Below are positions 55,579 to 64,000 of a stretch of DNA of 64,000 nt, piece after piece. The DNA is taken from the NCBI GenBank assembly GCA_951812725.1, contig OX638330.1, forward strand, positions 1,736,001 to 1,800,000, written 5' to 3'. How positions within the stretch are numbered: the stretch's first letter is position 1; each line of letters opens with the position of its first letter. This DNA comes from an uncultured Caldilineaceae bacterium. Lineage in GTDB: Bacteria > Chloroflexota > Anaerolineae > Caldilineales > Caldilineaceae. The notes below the pieces were generated by a model. The model searched no databases, was not told the origin of the DNA, and worked only from the letters and a program-made list of their open reading frames with translations. The translations under genes were made by a program, and so were the position numbers.

Positions 55579-56205
55579 TCAGCTTACCTGCTCATACTCC
55601 TCCCGCAGCGACTCATACTCGGCAGGCACGTCCATATCTTTGCGCACGCAGTCGCTGTCCACCTCCACGTATACGATTTCGTCATTGTAACCCGACAGCA
55701 TATCTCGCAGCGTTTGGCCAGGCGCAAGTCCCATAAGTTCCGCAAAGGACCATTCAGGAATGTAAACGGGATGGCCCCGGCGCCGGTTGTGGCTGGGAAT
55801 CACGACAGCGTCTGGCTCGGACCGTGCCCGCTCCACAATCTTCCTGATCACCTCTGCCGGAATGTGCGGCTGATCTCCCAAAGCCAGCAGCGCGCCCTGC
55901 ATTGGCAAACAGGCTTCTCGCAACGCGCCTATTCCCACCTGGTAAGACCGCAGCATTTCATTGCGCCCATAGTCGGGATTGACAACAACCCTGGCGGGTC
56001 CACCCGCCAGACATTGGGCGATTTCGGCGCCGCGATGACCGGTTACAACCTGGACCGGCGACGCGCCGCCGGCTATGAGCCCAGCAGCAACTGCCTCGAT
56101 TACAGTCCCGTTCCGCCAGGGCAATAACGGCTTGAATCGGCCCATTCTGCGACTGAACCCGGCAGCGGCAATTACTGCCGCCACAACTCTTGATTGCGTC
56201 ACCAT
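55579..56205 (-). CDS. Molybdenum-cofactor nucleotidyltransferase-like protein (MocA/MobA type)
   Basis: A 208-residue NTP-transferase. The nucleotide-binding signature is AAAGFSRRMGRFKPLLPW at residues 13-30 (the L-A-A-G-x-S-x-R-M-G-x-x-K type). ALGDQPHIPAEVIRKI carries the metal Asp and GHPVYIPEW the substrate loop. MocA joins CMP to molybdopterin for xanthine-dehydrogenase-family enzymes, fitting the adjacent XdhC/CoxI-type genes; GTP use by MobA is the alternative. The weak GAGAC ribosome-binding site lies before the ATG. First gene of the minus-strand group MocA-XdhC. Confidence 0.88.
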   Translation of the reverse strand: MVTQSRVVAAVIAAAGFSRRMGRFKPLLPWRNGTVIEAVAAGLIAGGASPVQVVTGHRGAEIAQCLAGGPARVVVNPDYGRNEMLRSYQVGIGALREACLPMQGALLALGDQPHIPAEVIRKIVERARSEPDAVVIPSHNRRRGHPVYIPEWSFAELMGLAPGQTLRDMLSGYNDEIVYVEVDSDCVRKDMDVPAEYESLREEYEQVS

Positions 56206-56602
56206 TGCAGTCTCAATAGGGGCGGCCGGCGCCCCGGGCGGGAACGAAAGAGGGCGAGGCGCTCTCGACTAATTCTCCAGCTGAACCTGGCTTCGAAATC
56301 AAATCATGCAACCTGTTCGGCACCTGTCAAGTGCCCCCGTCAATTTGCCCAGTATACCACAGGTAAGCCAGGAATCGGCTGGCCTCGCCCTGCGGAAAAA
56401 CCGAACCTTCCGCTGCCGTCGACTGGAGCTCCGGGCCAGACGAGCGCGCACAGGAAGGTTTCGCCATTCTGTATCTCCTGCGGCAGCCCGAATCTGCATT
56501 AGTGATCATCAGGGCTCGTTGACGTTTGTCTGAACAACGACTTCAGGGTGCAAATTACGCCTGATCGTCGAAGGGCGGCCCAGCTGCGCAAAGAAAATCC
56601 GC

Positions 56603-56700
56603 TGCGCTCTTGGTGTTCTCCGCGTCCCTCCGCGACCTCCGCCGACAAAAAGGTGTTCTTCGCGACCCTTCGCGTGACTTCGCGTGACTTCGCGGATCAA
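56603..56700 (+). repeat. CTTCGCG-type direct-repeat block
   Basis: Two imperfect subunits share GGTGTTCTCCGCG/GGTGTTCTTCGCG. The second contains a 10-bp tandem CGCGTGACTT twice. Similar low-complexity blocks are common between bacterial genes; function unknown. Confidence 0.55.
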
Positions 56701-56961
56701 TTGGTTCTGTCTTTTTCAACGGTCAAGCGAGAAACATCCCTAACAGGCCTGCAGGCTTTCAGTTCATGTTGACATCTCAGAAACCTTCCCAAAATGTCAA
56801 CGGAACGTAGTTAGCAGTACAAGCTGCTGTCATTCACAGCATCACTTTACGGATTGCCATGCCTCGCCATTTCGGACCTGGGGTCGTTCGAGCAAGTCTA
56901 TCTTCGAAGATGCGCTCGCGGGTTACAATCCAGGATTTCGCCCATCATCCGCATAGAGTGC

Positions 56962-56967
56962 TATAAT
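56962..56967 (+). promoter_or_regulatory. -10 box consistent with a leaderless transcript
   Basis: A perfect TATAAT whose last base is 7 nt before the A of the next gene's ATG (56974). With normal start-site selection the transcript begins at or next to the ATG, so the mRNA would be leaderless. No ribosome-binding site lies upstream. The -35 is weak. Confidence 0.5.
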
Positions 56968-56973
56968 CTTTAT

Positions 56974-57729
56974 ATGCAGGATTCGGTAAAAACTACGCCA
57001 AATGGATCGCCTGAGAGACGTCGCTACGACTTGACGAAGGATCCGATCTACTATATCACTTTCGGATTTTTCGCTCTGCTCACAACCGCTCTGCCCGCCG
57101 CCTTGGGACAACCCAATTTCCTGCCGATCGCGCAGACAGTTGCTATCACTCTCTTTCTGGCCGTGCCTCTTCGCAGAGGTCTGGTAGGCAGAAGCATCCT
57201 TGTGCTCTCCGCTTGGCTGCTGCTACAGACCCTTATTATGATCGTGGGAACTGCGCTTCTGCCAGTACTTTTCGAACGTGCAATTCACGACGGTTTTTCC
57301 TACCACCGATCGCTGTTGGAATGGTCTGTTACCGGACAGGACCTGCCGGGCTGGCTAATGAACTCCCCTGGCACTCGACTCGTTGAGCTTTTTGGCGTCC
57401 TGCTTGGCAGCTTGTTTTCTGCAGGTCTGGTGGGTCTCTGGTTCCTCATGCGCGCTGTCAATCAGTTTGGCTATGCGGTCGGGCGTCTGTCCATGGAAGG
57501 GCCGCCCGGACTGCTCCTTGGGCTGATGCCATGGAGGTTGTCGACAATTGCAGGATATGCCGGCTTTATCGTCCTGCTTGCCCAGCCTCTCTTGAACAAC
57601 GCCTGGAATCCTGCTTTTTACATTACGAGGCAGCGCCGCCTGATCACTGTTTCCATTGCTCTCATAGCCCTTGGCCTTCTGCTCGAAGTGACGCTGCCTG
57701 GTGTCTGGCGCAAAATCTGGCCGCTCTGA
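56974..57729 (+). CDS. Conserved multi-pass membrane protein of unknown function
   Basis: A 251-residue membrane protein with about six hydrophobic segments. Visible segments are YITFGFFALLTTALPAALG, TVAITLFLAVPLRRGL, ILVLSAWLLLQTLIMIVG, LFGVLLGSLFSAGLVGLWFL, IAGYAGFIVLLAQPLL and VSIALIALGLLLEV. No signature of a known family was recognised. It starts at ATG 56974 with a TATAAT immediately upstream; the open frame reaches back to 56854, but that part is unlikely. It is followed by smc after 257 bp on the same strand. Confidence 0.75.
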   Translation: MQDSVKTTPNGSPERRRYDLTKDPIYYITFGFFALLTTALPAALGQPNFLPIAQTVAITLFLAVPLRRGLVGRSILVLSAWLLLQTLIMIVGTALLPVLFERAIHDGFSYHRSLLEWSVTGQDLPGWLMNSPGTRLVELFGVLLGSLFSAGLVGLWFLMRAVNQFGYAVGRLSMEGPPGLLLGLMPWRLSTIAGYAGFIVLLAQPLLNNAWNPAFYITRQRRLITVSIALIALGLLLEVTLPGVWRKIWPL

Positions 57730-57986
57730 GCCGCCAGCTGAACTGTCTTTGAAAGGCATAGCTGTGTCAGTTTCCAGAATACCGGCCGCAGAGCCGTCAA
57801 TATTTCCAGTGGAATTCGTACCGCACCACGCTTCACCGCCATGCTAGCTAGTATTGTCCTTCTGCCCATTGACCAACGCAGTGCGAGGCCTCACCAACAG
57901 TTCGGCTCACGAGCGCCAGCTATGCGCGTTATAGTTGGAAGCGAGTCGGATCGCGCGGCATTGCCTCTCCCTAGTTTCCTATCCTG

Positions 57987-60900
57987 ATGCTACGCATAAA
58001 GCGGGTTAGCATAAAAGGGTTCAAAACCTTTGCCCAGCAGACTGAGTTTACGTTCGGCGCTGGCGTTACGGCTATCGTAGGGCCAAACGGCTGCGGCAAA
58101 AGCAATGTTGCCGATGCGATACGCTGGTGTCTTGGCGAGCAGAGCTTTGGCCTGCTGCGCTCCAAGAAAACGGTTGACGTCATATTTTCGGGAAGCGACC
58201 GCAGAGCAAGGCAGGGCATGGCTGCGGTGAGCCTCGTCCTGGACAATGAAGGCGGCCAACTTGGCATCGATTTCAGCGAAGTGGAAATCACGCGCCGGGC
58301 CTACCGCGACGGCGAAAATGAGTATCTCATTAACGGGCAGCGGGTTCGACTGCAGGACATCACCCAACTCCTCGCGCCCAGTGGATTGGGTAAGCGCGCC
58401 TATGCCGTGATTGGTCAGGGGCTGATCGATCGAGTGCTCAGCCTGCGGCCAGAGGAGCGACGAGCGCTCTTTGAAGAAGCCGCCGGCATCACCGGCTATC
58501 AGCAGAAGCGTTCCACTGCGCTGCGCCGTCTGGAGGCGACGCAGCTGAATCTCGACCGAGTTCGAGATATTTTGAGCGAGCTTTCGCCCAGGCTCGGCAC
58601 TCTCAAAAGACAGGCCGAACGCACCCTCGAAAGGCGTCAGATAGAATCTGATCTGGAGGACCTTCTCCGGGTGTGGTACGGCTACGAGTGGCACCGCTCC
58701 CTCACCAGCCTGCGAGAAGCCCGGCAGAGGGCAGAGCGCGACCAGCACGCATCCCAAGTGCGCCGCCAACGAATGGATGCGATTCGCGCCAGCCTCGATG
58801 ACATTCGCGCCCGCCAGAACAGGCTGCGCGACATGCAGAGCGAACAGAGTTCGATCAGCGACGCCCGCCAGCGTCAGATGGCTGAAGTGGTGCGCAGCCT
58901 CGCCGTAACCAAAGAACGCCTTCATCATACCGTTTCCCGCCACCAGGAGTTGAAAGACGAATGCAGCGAGCTGCTGGAAAGCAGGAGCTCGGCCCGGGCC
59001 CGGCTGCAGACACTTCAGGCGCAATTGGAAGAGGTCCAGGTCCGGCACAGCACCTGCCAAAGCGCCGTCGATCGGCTGCAGAACCAACTGGCCGAACGGC
59101 AAAGGCAGCACAGCGCCTCCCTGTTGCAATGGCGCGAGGCACAGGCAGCTCTGCGAACAAAGGAGAATCAGATTGCCGAGCTGCGCAGCCGCTTAAAGCA
59201 TCTCGCCGAAAGACGCACCTCCCTGCAGGGACGGCGTGACGACCTTAAGGCTGAGATGCGGCAGCGCACTTTGGCCGCCGATCACGCAGCAGCGACTCTG
59301 ACAACCATGGAAGCGGCCAGCACCGAACGCGGCGCCGAGCTCGAATCTGCCCAGGCACGTATCGCCGCCATTAGTGATGCGATTGCCGCCGACAATATCG
59401 CGCTGGGTGCCGAGGAACAGTCGCGGAACAGTGTCCTTCGTGAAATCGAACGCTTACAGACCCGGCTCGACCTCCTGCAGAGAATGCGAGGAGAAGGCAA
59501 TGGGTACGCCAGCGGCGTTCGTTCCGTTTTACAGGCATCGCAACAGAACAGACTGAAAGGTGTCCTGGGCACGGTCGCATCGCAAATCGACGTTCCGGCC
59601 CGACTTGAAAGGGCTATTGAAGTTGCGCTGGGTGCGGCACTGCAGAATGTCATCGTCAGGACATGGAAGGACGCCCAGCTCGCCATCGAATTCCTCAAGA
59701 ACTCCGGTTCAGGCCGTGCCACATTTCTCCCTCTGAATCGACTTCGTTCAGGCGGCCCCATCGCGGCGCCGGAAATCGACGGCATTGTCGGCAACGCCGC
59801 CAGATCCGTCGAGTACGACTCTGAAGTTGCGCCTGCAATCCAGCAGCTCCTGCAACGAGTCTGGATCGCCGACGATCTGGCAGCGGCACGCCATGCTCTC
59901 GACGCGCATTCAGGCGCCGCCAGCAGTGGCCGCCGCCAGCCTCACCGCGCCGGCAACAATTCCCCTCTGCCTACAGTGGTCACATTGGACGGAGAAATCA
60001 TTCGCCCCGGCGGTGCTGTTACTGGCGGCAACGACGGTCGGCGTCAGCGGAGTTCCGTATTGGCGTGGGAAAGGGAGGCCCGCGAACTGCCTGCCGAACT
60101 AAGGCGGGCCAAGGCCCGGGAACAGCAGGTAGCAGATAGAACGCAGGCAGCCCGCCATCAGATCGACGAGCAAAGAAAAACCAGCACTGAACTCGAGTTA
60201 CAGTTGCAGACGCTCAATCACGAAGTGCAGCGGCGGCGGGCAGAGCTGGAGCAAGCCCGGCTTCTCGCCGCGCAGACCAGGCAGGAGGCCGCCTGGAAGC
60301 AAGAGGCATTCGATCAGACCAATCGGGATCTGGCGGACCTGGATTCCCAGGAAGAGCTGTTGGTGCAGGCTTTGAGAGAGGCGACCGATTCCCTGGAAGG
60401 CACCCGGCAACGCGCCGACTTAGCCGAGACGGCCGCGCAGGCCAGTCCTGATGAGATGCTCAGTGAACTGGCCGACCGGCGCGCGCAAGCAGCCGCGGCG
60501 CAAGAGAATCTGAACAGCCAGCGTACCCTCCTGGCACAGCAGAAACGAGCATTCGCGCAGGTTGAAAGCCAGCTTCGGTCAAAGACAGATCGCCGCGATG
60601 GACTGCTTCAGGAGGCAGAGCAACTGCGTATTGAGATCAGTCGGATCGACTCTGAAGAGCGCGAATTGCAATCAGAAGGGACCGAACACTCGCTTAAGAT
60701 CGCCGCCTTGGAAACCGAACTCAAGCAGTTGGAAGAGGAACGGATGCAGGCCGAGGCCGAAGAGCGGGCCGGGCAGCAGCTCCTGCTGCAGGACGAATCG
60801 GACTGGAACGCGTCTCGGCTTGCCTTGCAGCGGACTGAAGACAGGTTATCTATCCTGCGCCGCGAGATTAGACAGGATTTCGGGCTTGCGGAAATGGAAG

Positions 60901-61682
60901 AAGCCGACGGTCTGGCCTACCAGCCACCGCTGCCGCTGCAGACCCTCGTCGCACAATTGCCGGTCATCAGAGAACTGCCGGCCGGCTTGAAAGATGATGT
61001 CAGGGAAACACGTGCCCGCCTGCGGCGACTGAGCAATGTCAATCCGGAGGCGCCCCAGGAGTATCAGGAAGCTGCCAGCCGCCATCACTTTCTCCAGAAC
61101 CAGTCCGATGACCTTGAAAACGCTGCCAGTGACCTTCAACAGGTCATCCGCGAATTGGACCACCGCATGGAGGGCGATTTGCGTCGCACCTTCGACGCAG
61201 TTGCCGTCGAATTTGTCGAATTTTTCAAACTGCTTCTCCGGGGCGGCACCGCAAAGCTTTCAGTAACCGATCCACACGACATTCTGAATACAGGTGTCGA
61301 AATCCTTGCCCGTCCACCTGGCAAGCGTCCCCAAAGCCTGGACCTGCTCTCCGGCGGCGAGCGCTCATTGACAGCTTGCGCACTGGTTTTTGCTATCCTC
61401 CGCGTTAGCCCAACCCCGTTCTGCGTTCTCGATGAAGTAGATGCTACCCTTGACGAGGCGAACGTAGACCGTCTTCGAGCCGCCATGGAGCTGCTCAGCC
61501 GCCAGACACAGTTCATCGTAATCACGCATAACCGCCGGACCCTTGAAATGGCCAACAGCATTTATGGGATTACGATGGGTGATGACGGCGTTAGCCGGGT
61601 TATCAGCCTGCGGTTGGAAAGCGATGAGCTCACTGTCGTTGAGGACGAGGAAGTTGAGCCTGCGGAGGCAATTGCTTTCTAA
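57987..61682 (+). CDS. smc: Chromosome segregation protein SMC
   Basis: Condensin ATPase of 1231 residues. The N-terminal Walker A is GPNGCGKS (residues 32-39). Coiled coils at about 165-510 and 680-1045 flank the hinge (about 525-680, with GVLGTVASQIDVPARLERA). The C-terminal head has the signature LSGGERSL (1121-1128) and Walker B VLDEVDATLDE (about 1147-1157). It is full length, with the coiled arms rich in Arg, Gln and Glu. The ATG at 57987 begins MLRIKRVSIKGFKTFAQQ, the usual family start, but lacks a good ribosome-binding site. No scpA or scpB and no ftsY are adjacent. Confidence 0.97.
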   Translation: MLRIKRVSIKGFKTFAQQTEFTFGAGVTAIVGPNGCGKSNVADAIRWCLGEQSFGLLRSKKTVDVIFSGSDRRARQGMAAVSLVLDNEGGQLGIDFSEVEITRRAYRDGENEYLINGQRVRLQDITQLLAPSGLGKRAYAVIGQGLIDRVLSLRPEERRALFEEAAGITGYQQKRSTALRRLEATQLNLDRVRDILSELSPRLGTLKRQAERTLERRQIESDLEDLLRVWYGYEWHRSLTSLREARQRAERDQHASQVRRQRMDAIRASLDDIRARQNRLRDMQSEQSSISDARQRQMAEVVRSLAVTKERLHHTVSRHQELKDECSELLESRSSARARLQTLQAQLEEVQVRHSTCQSAVDRLQNQLAERQRQHSASLLQWREAQAALRTKENQIAELRSRLKHLAERRTSLQGRRDDLKAEMRQRTLAADHAAATLTTMEAASTERGAELESAQARIAAISDAIAADNIALGAEEQSRNSVLREIERLQTRLDLLQRMRGEGNGYASGVRSVLQASQQNRLKGVLGTVASQIDVPARLERAIEVALGAALQNVIVRTWKDAQLAIEFLKNSGSGRATFLPLNRLRSGGPIAAPEIDGIVGNAARSVEYDSEVAPAIQQLLQRVWIADDLAAARHALDAHSGAASSGRRQPHRAGNNSPLPTVVTLDGEIIRPGGAVTGGNDGRRQRSSVLAWEREARELPAELRRAKAREQQVADRTQAARHQIDEQRKTSTELELQLQTLNHEVQRRRAELEQARLLAAQTRQEAAWKQEAFDQTNRDLADLDSQEELLVQALREATDSLEGTRQRADLAETAAQASPDEMLSELADRRAQAAAAQENLNSQRTLLAQQKRAFAQVESQLRSKTDRRDGLLQEAEQLRIEISRIDSEERELQSEGTEHSLKIAALETELKQLEEERMQAEAEERAGQQLLLQDESDWNASRLALQRTEDRLSILRREIRQDFGLAEMEEADGLAYQPPLPLQTLVAQLPVIRELPAGLKDDVRETRARLRRLSNVNPEAPQEYQEAASRHHFLQNQSDDLENAASDLQQVIRELDHRMEGDLRRTFDAVAVEFVEFFKLLLRGGTAKLSVTDPHDILNTGVEILARPPGKRPQSLDLLSGGERSLTACALVFAILRVSPTPFCVLDEVDATLDEANVDRLRAAMELLSRQTQFIVITHNRRTLEMANSIYGITMGDDGVSRVISLRLESDELTVVEDEEVEPAEAIAF

Positions 61683-61697
61683 GCCGTAACTACCAAG

Positions 61698-61973
61698 CCA
61701 CAGTGGTTGACCAGCCAGTCATTCCTGGAACCATTCAGGCTCTTGGTGACGCAACCGGTGTACAGCCGCCGCCATGCTCGCCAGCCGACACGTTGCGAAG
61801 AATGCACACGGTCGGTGAGGGATGGTTTTGGAGGGGGGCGTTGCGGGGGCGCAGCCCCTGCACAAGGGAGGCCGCTTGCGGCCGACCGCCCAAAATACAA
61901 CAGCGAGGAGAGAAAAAAACACTTTTGGTCCCCTCCTTCAGGATTACGAATCAGTTGCGGCTGAGTAGTTACT
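61698..61973 (-). repeat. 276-bp long repeat containing structured repeat copy G
   Basis: Nearly identical to 14946-15221 and in the same orientation, about 97-98% by eye. The palindromic core is at 61804-61891. It starts 15 bp after the smc stop, so the hairpins may form the 3' end of the smc transcript. The rest of the 544-bp gap to 62227 shows no gene. Confidence 0.85.
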
Positions 61974-62226
61974 CTAAGCCTAATGTTCCCTTAGCCTCAT
62001 ATCAGCTGGGAGGTCCGGGGCCAGCCGGCGACTTCTCCCTCAAAGGGACTGTCTCGCGCGGCCTGATTTGCTGCGGGCAGTGCGCACTGCATATACCCTC
62101 CCACTTGCCAGCCATGACGGAAACAGTATAATTCCCCGTGTATGCATATTGCTTTTTGATAAGCTGCTTCGAACATTCTGATCGAAAAGGAATGTACCGT
62201 GGAATCTACCTTGACGGAGCGTCTCA

Positions 62227-64000
62227 ATGAATAAGATTCACCCCTTGATCCGAGTTGGCGGCCCAATTTTGGGCGTCTTGATACTGATGTACGTCATCAA
62301 CTTCGCCGTAGATACATTTCGTGCAGATCTGAAATCAGTCAGAGATGCGGAGAGGGAAGCCACGCTGGCTGCGTCCGATGCCGCCCAGGAACAAGAAGCT
62401 GAAGAAGCTGAAACGCCCGAAGTCCCGGCTCAGGCCGAGGCCGAGACCGGAGACGCCCAAGAGGAGGCTCCGTCCGCGAGTGTGTTCTTCCGCCAACCGA
62501 CCTCAAATGCAATTGTGCCGCCCATTTTCACAGTGAAAATGGGCGCTGCCGGCGTAGAAGTTGAACCCTCGGGCGAGGTCGTCGACGCATCAGGGCATAT
62601 GCACATCCTTGTTGACACCGAATTCATTCCCGCCGGCGAGGTTATCCCCACCGACGAACAGCACCTTCATTTCGGGGATGCGTCTCTTGAGGCAGAGCTG
62701 ACCCTTTCGCCTGGCGAACACACACTGCATTTGCAGTTCGCCGACGGGGAGCATAGGGCCCTCGAAGGCGATCAGTATCGCGATACTATCGTCGTATTTG
62801 TCGAGACTGACGCTGCCGAGCAGTCGGTCGCCTTTTTCGACCCGCTCGATGGCGCAACCGTCGCGTCACCTTTTGACGTTGTTATGGCGGCCACCGGTCT
62901 TGTAGTCGAGCCCTCAGGCGATATTAACGAAGGCGCCGGTCACTTCCATATCCTCGTCGATACCGACTTCATACAAGCCGGCGAAATCATCCCCACCGAC
63001 GAAAAGCATCTCCACTACGGCAAGGGCCAAACCGCGATTGCGCTTGAACTTGAGCCGGGCGAGCACACGCTGCGCCTGCAATTCGCCGACGGCGCCCACA
63101 CCGCATTGGAAGGCGACACTTACCGCGACACCATCACCGTCGTCGTCCAAGCCCCTGCTGTAGCCCCTTCAGTCGGCTTTGAGAAACCAGCCGACGGCGC
63201 CACCGTAGGATCACCTTTCGTAGTATCAATGGCGGCCACCGGACTCGTAGTCGAGCCCTCCGGTGAAATTAACGAAGGCGCAGGACATTTTCACATCCTC
63301 GTCGATACCGAATTCATACCTGCCGGACAGGTCATTCCCACAGACGAGCAGCATCTCCACTACGGCAAAGGACAAACCGCGATCGCGCTCGAACTCGAAC
63401 CGGGCGAGCACACGCTCCGCCTTCAGTTCGCCGACGGCGCCCACATTGCTCTCGAAGGCGACCAATACCGCGATACCATTACAGTGGTCGTAGACGCTGA
63501 CATCGTCTCCCCGACGGTCGGCTTTGATAGACCTGCCGATGGCGCAACTGTCGGCTCACCTTTTGTGGTTGAGATGGCGGCCACCGGTCTCGTTATCGAG
63601 CCCTCTGGCGAGATAAACGAAGGGGCAGGACACTTCCACATACTCGTCGATACTGACTTCATCCCCGCGGGAGAGGTCATTCCCACCGACGACCAGCATC
63701 TCCATTATGGCAAGGGCCAGACTGCGATCGCGCTCGAACTTGAACCTGGCGAACACACGCTGCGCCTGCAGTTCGCCGACGGCGCCCACATTGCATTGGA
63801 AGGCGACCAGTACCGCGACACCATCACCGTCGTCGTCGATGCTGACATCGTTTCTCCTGCCGTGGGCTTTGCGCTGCCGGCAGACGGCGCAACCGTCTCA
63901 ACGCCCTTCGAGGTAGTGATGGCAGCTACCGGTCTTGTAGTAGAGCCCTCCGGCGTGATAAACGATGGCGCCGGCCACTTCCATATCCTCGTCGATACCG
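62227..64000 (+). CDS. Membrane-anchored protein with tandem DUF4399-type domains (3' end outside window)
   Basis: An open frame of 591 codons runs off the right edge without a stop. An N-terminal membrane segment (about residues 9-26, GGPILGVLILMYVINFAVD) is followed by an Ala/Glu-rich linker (about 40-83). Five repeats follow at residues 84, 200, 315, 430 and 545, with an exact 115-residue (345-bp) period from the second on. Each has the DUF4399-like core GHFHILVDT, IPTDEQHLHYGKGQTAIALE and LEPGEHTLRLQFADGAH. Conserved His pairs suggest metal binding, as in periplasmic DUF4399 proteins. Likely a surface or periplasmic protein. The start is ATG; no strong ribosome-binding site. Function unknown. 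Confidence 0.85.
   Translation, partial: MNKIHPLIRVGGPILGVLILMYVINFAVDTFRADLKSVRDAEREATLAASDAAQEQEAEEAETPEVPAQAEAETGDAQEEAPSASVFFRQPTSNAIVPPIFTVKMGAAGVEVEPSGEVVDASGHMHILVDTEFIPAGEVIPTDEQHLHFGDASLEAELTLSPGEHTLHLQFADGEHRALEGDQYRDTIVVFVETDAAEQSVAFFDPLDGATVASPFDVVMAATGLVVEPSGDINEGAGHFHILVDTDFIQAGEIIPTDEKHLHYGKGQTAIALELEPGEHTLRLQFADGAHTALEGDTYRDTITVVVQAPAVAPSVGFEKPADGATVGSPFVVSMAATGLVVEPSGEINEGAGHFHILVDTEFIPAGQVIPTDEQHLHYGKGQTAIALELEPGEHTLRLQFADGAHIALEGDQYRDTITVVVDADIVSPTVGFDRPADGATVGSPFVVEMAATGLVIEPSGEINEGAGHFHILVDTDFIPAGEVIPTDDQHLHYGKGQTAIALELEPGEHTLRLQFADGAHIALEGDQYRDTITVVVDADIVSPAVGFALPADGATVSTPFEVVMAATGLVVEPSGVINDGAGHFHILVDT

Larger units (their letters stand above)
56206..56973. other. Intergenic region with low-complexity CTTCGCG repeat
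   Basis: About 770 bp without a gene. It contains the repeat block 56603-56700 and, at its end, a TATAAT just before the membrane-protein gene. Nothing else recognised. Confidence 0.5.

Noticed and set aside
57990..59129. 379-codon open frame antisense to smc
   Set aside because: smc is complete with Walker A, hinge and signature; the antisense frame has no domain resemblance.

Overview
The window looks like a chromosomal segment of a moderately GC-rich Chloroflexota bacterium, possibly related to the Caldilineales. This is inferred, not proven. The signs are twin-arginine/lipobox solute-binding proteins with LAAC- or LSAC-type lipoboxes, a deazaflavin (F420)-dependent nitroreductase-family protein, many phytanoyl-CoA-type dioxygenases and sulfatases next to ABC importers, and a GC-rich palindromic intergenic repeat. 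Housekeeping genes (pheT, rnz, smc, mltG, tRNA-Leu) alternate with catabolic and transport clusters, and I see no prophage or plasmid functions.

Layout: (1) 1-4737, plus strand: the end of an oligopeptide-type ABC permease pair, followed by an amidohydrolase, a Rieske ferredoxin and a SIS-domain protein in one tight operon. (2) 12456-5090, minus strand: a complete oligopeptide-type ABC importer (binding protein, two permeases, two ATPases) ending in a PhyH dioxygenase. (3) 12.5-25.1 kb: tRNA-Leu(UAA), mltG, the GDP-deoxyhexose pair rmd-gmd, a DUF4062-like protein, a NUDIX hydrolase, pheT, rnz, a small phosphoesterase and a LysM lipoprotein. (4) 44923-25136, minus strand: a 20-kb accessory island of fifteen genes. 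It holds two ATPase-less sugar-type ABC importers, three sulfatase-family hydrolases, two PhyH dioxygenases, a polysaccharide-deacetylase-like protein, a DegT/DnrJ-type aminotransferase, a Gfo/Idh/MocA oxidoreductase and an ALDH7-type aldehyde dehydrogenase. (5) 45.1-49.8 kb: an F420-type protein, a PyrK-like subunit, a P1 peptidase, sufE, a 65-residue conserved protein and a methyltransferase. (6) 50.1-52.8 kb: a complete IS3-type element beside a decayed IS1595-type transposase. (7) 53-56.2 kb: molybdenum-enzyme maturation genes (two XdhC/CoxI-type proteins, a MocA-like protein) with a TerC gene between them. (8) 57-64 kb: a membrane protein, smc and the start of a large protein built from tandem DUF4399-type domains.

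Most notable observations: (a) All three binding-protein/permease junctions carry a strong, sequence-unrelated stem-loop without a T-tract. (b) A structured intergenic repeat occurs at least six times; its first hairpin keeps its pairing through different sequences. Two copies lie in 276-bp near-identical units 47 kb apart. (c) The ALDH7 gene has an amber codon exactly where the family has a conserved Trp, and the family C-terminus continues in frame after it. (d) One sulfatase-family enzyme has Thr where formylglycine sulfatases have Cys or Ser. (e) The IS3 transposase reading frames meet at a run of nine A; eight would fuse them. (f) The DUF4399 array repeats with an exact 345-bp period. The best candidate for an undescribed system is the 20-kb island, which reads as uptake, desulfation, dioxygenation and oxidation of a sulfated organic compound. 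Its substrate cannot be read from the sequence.
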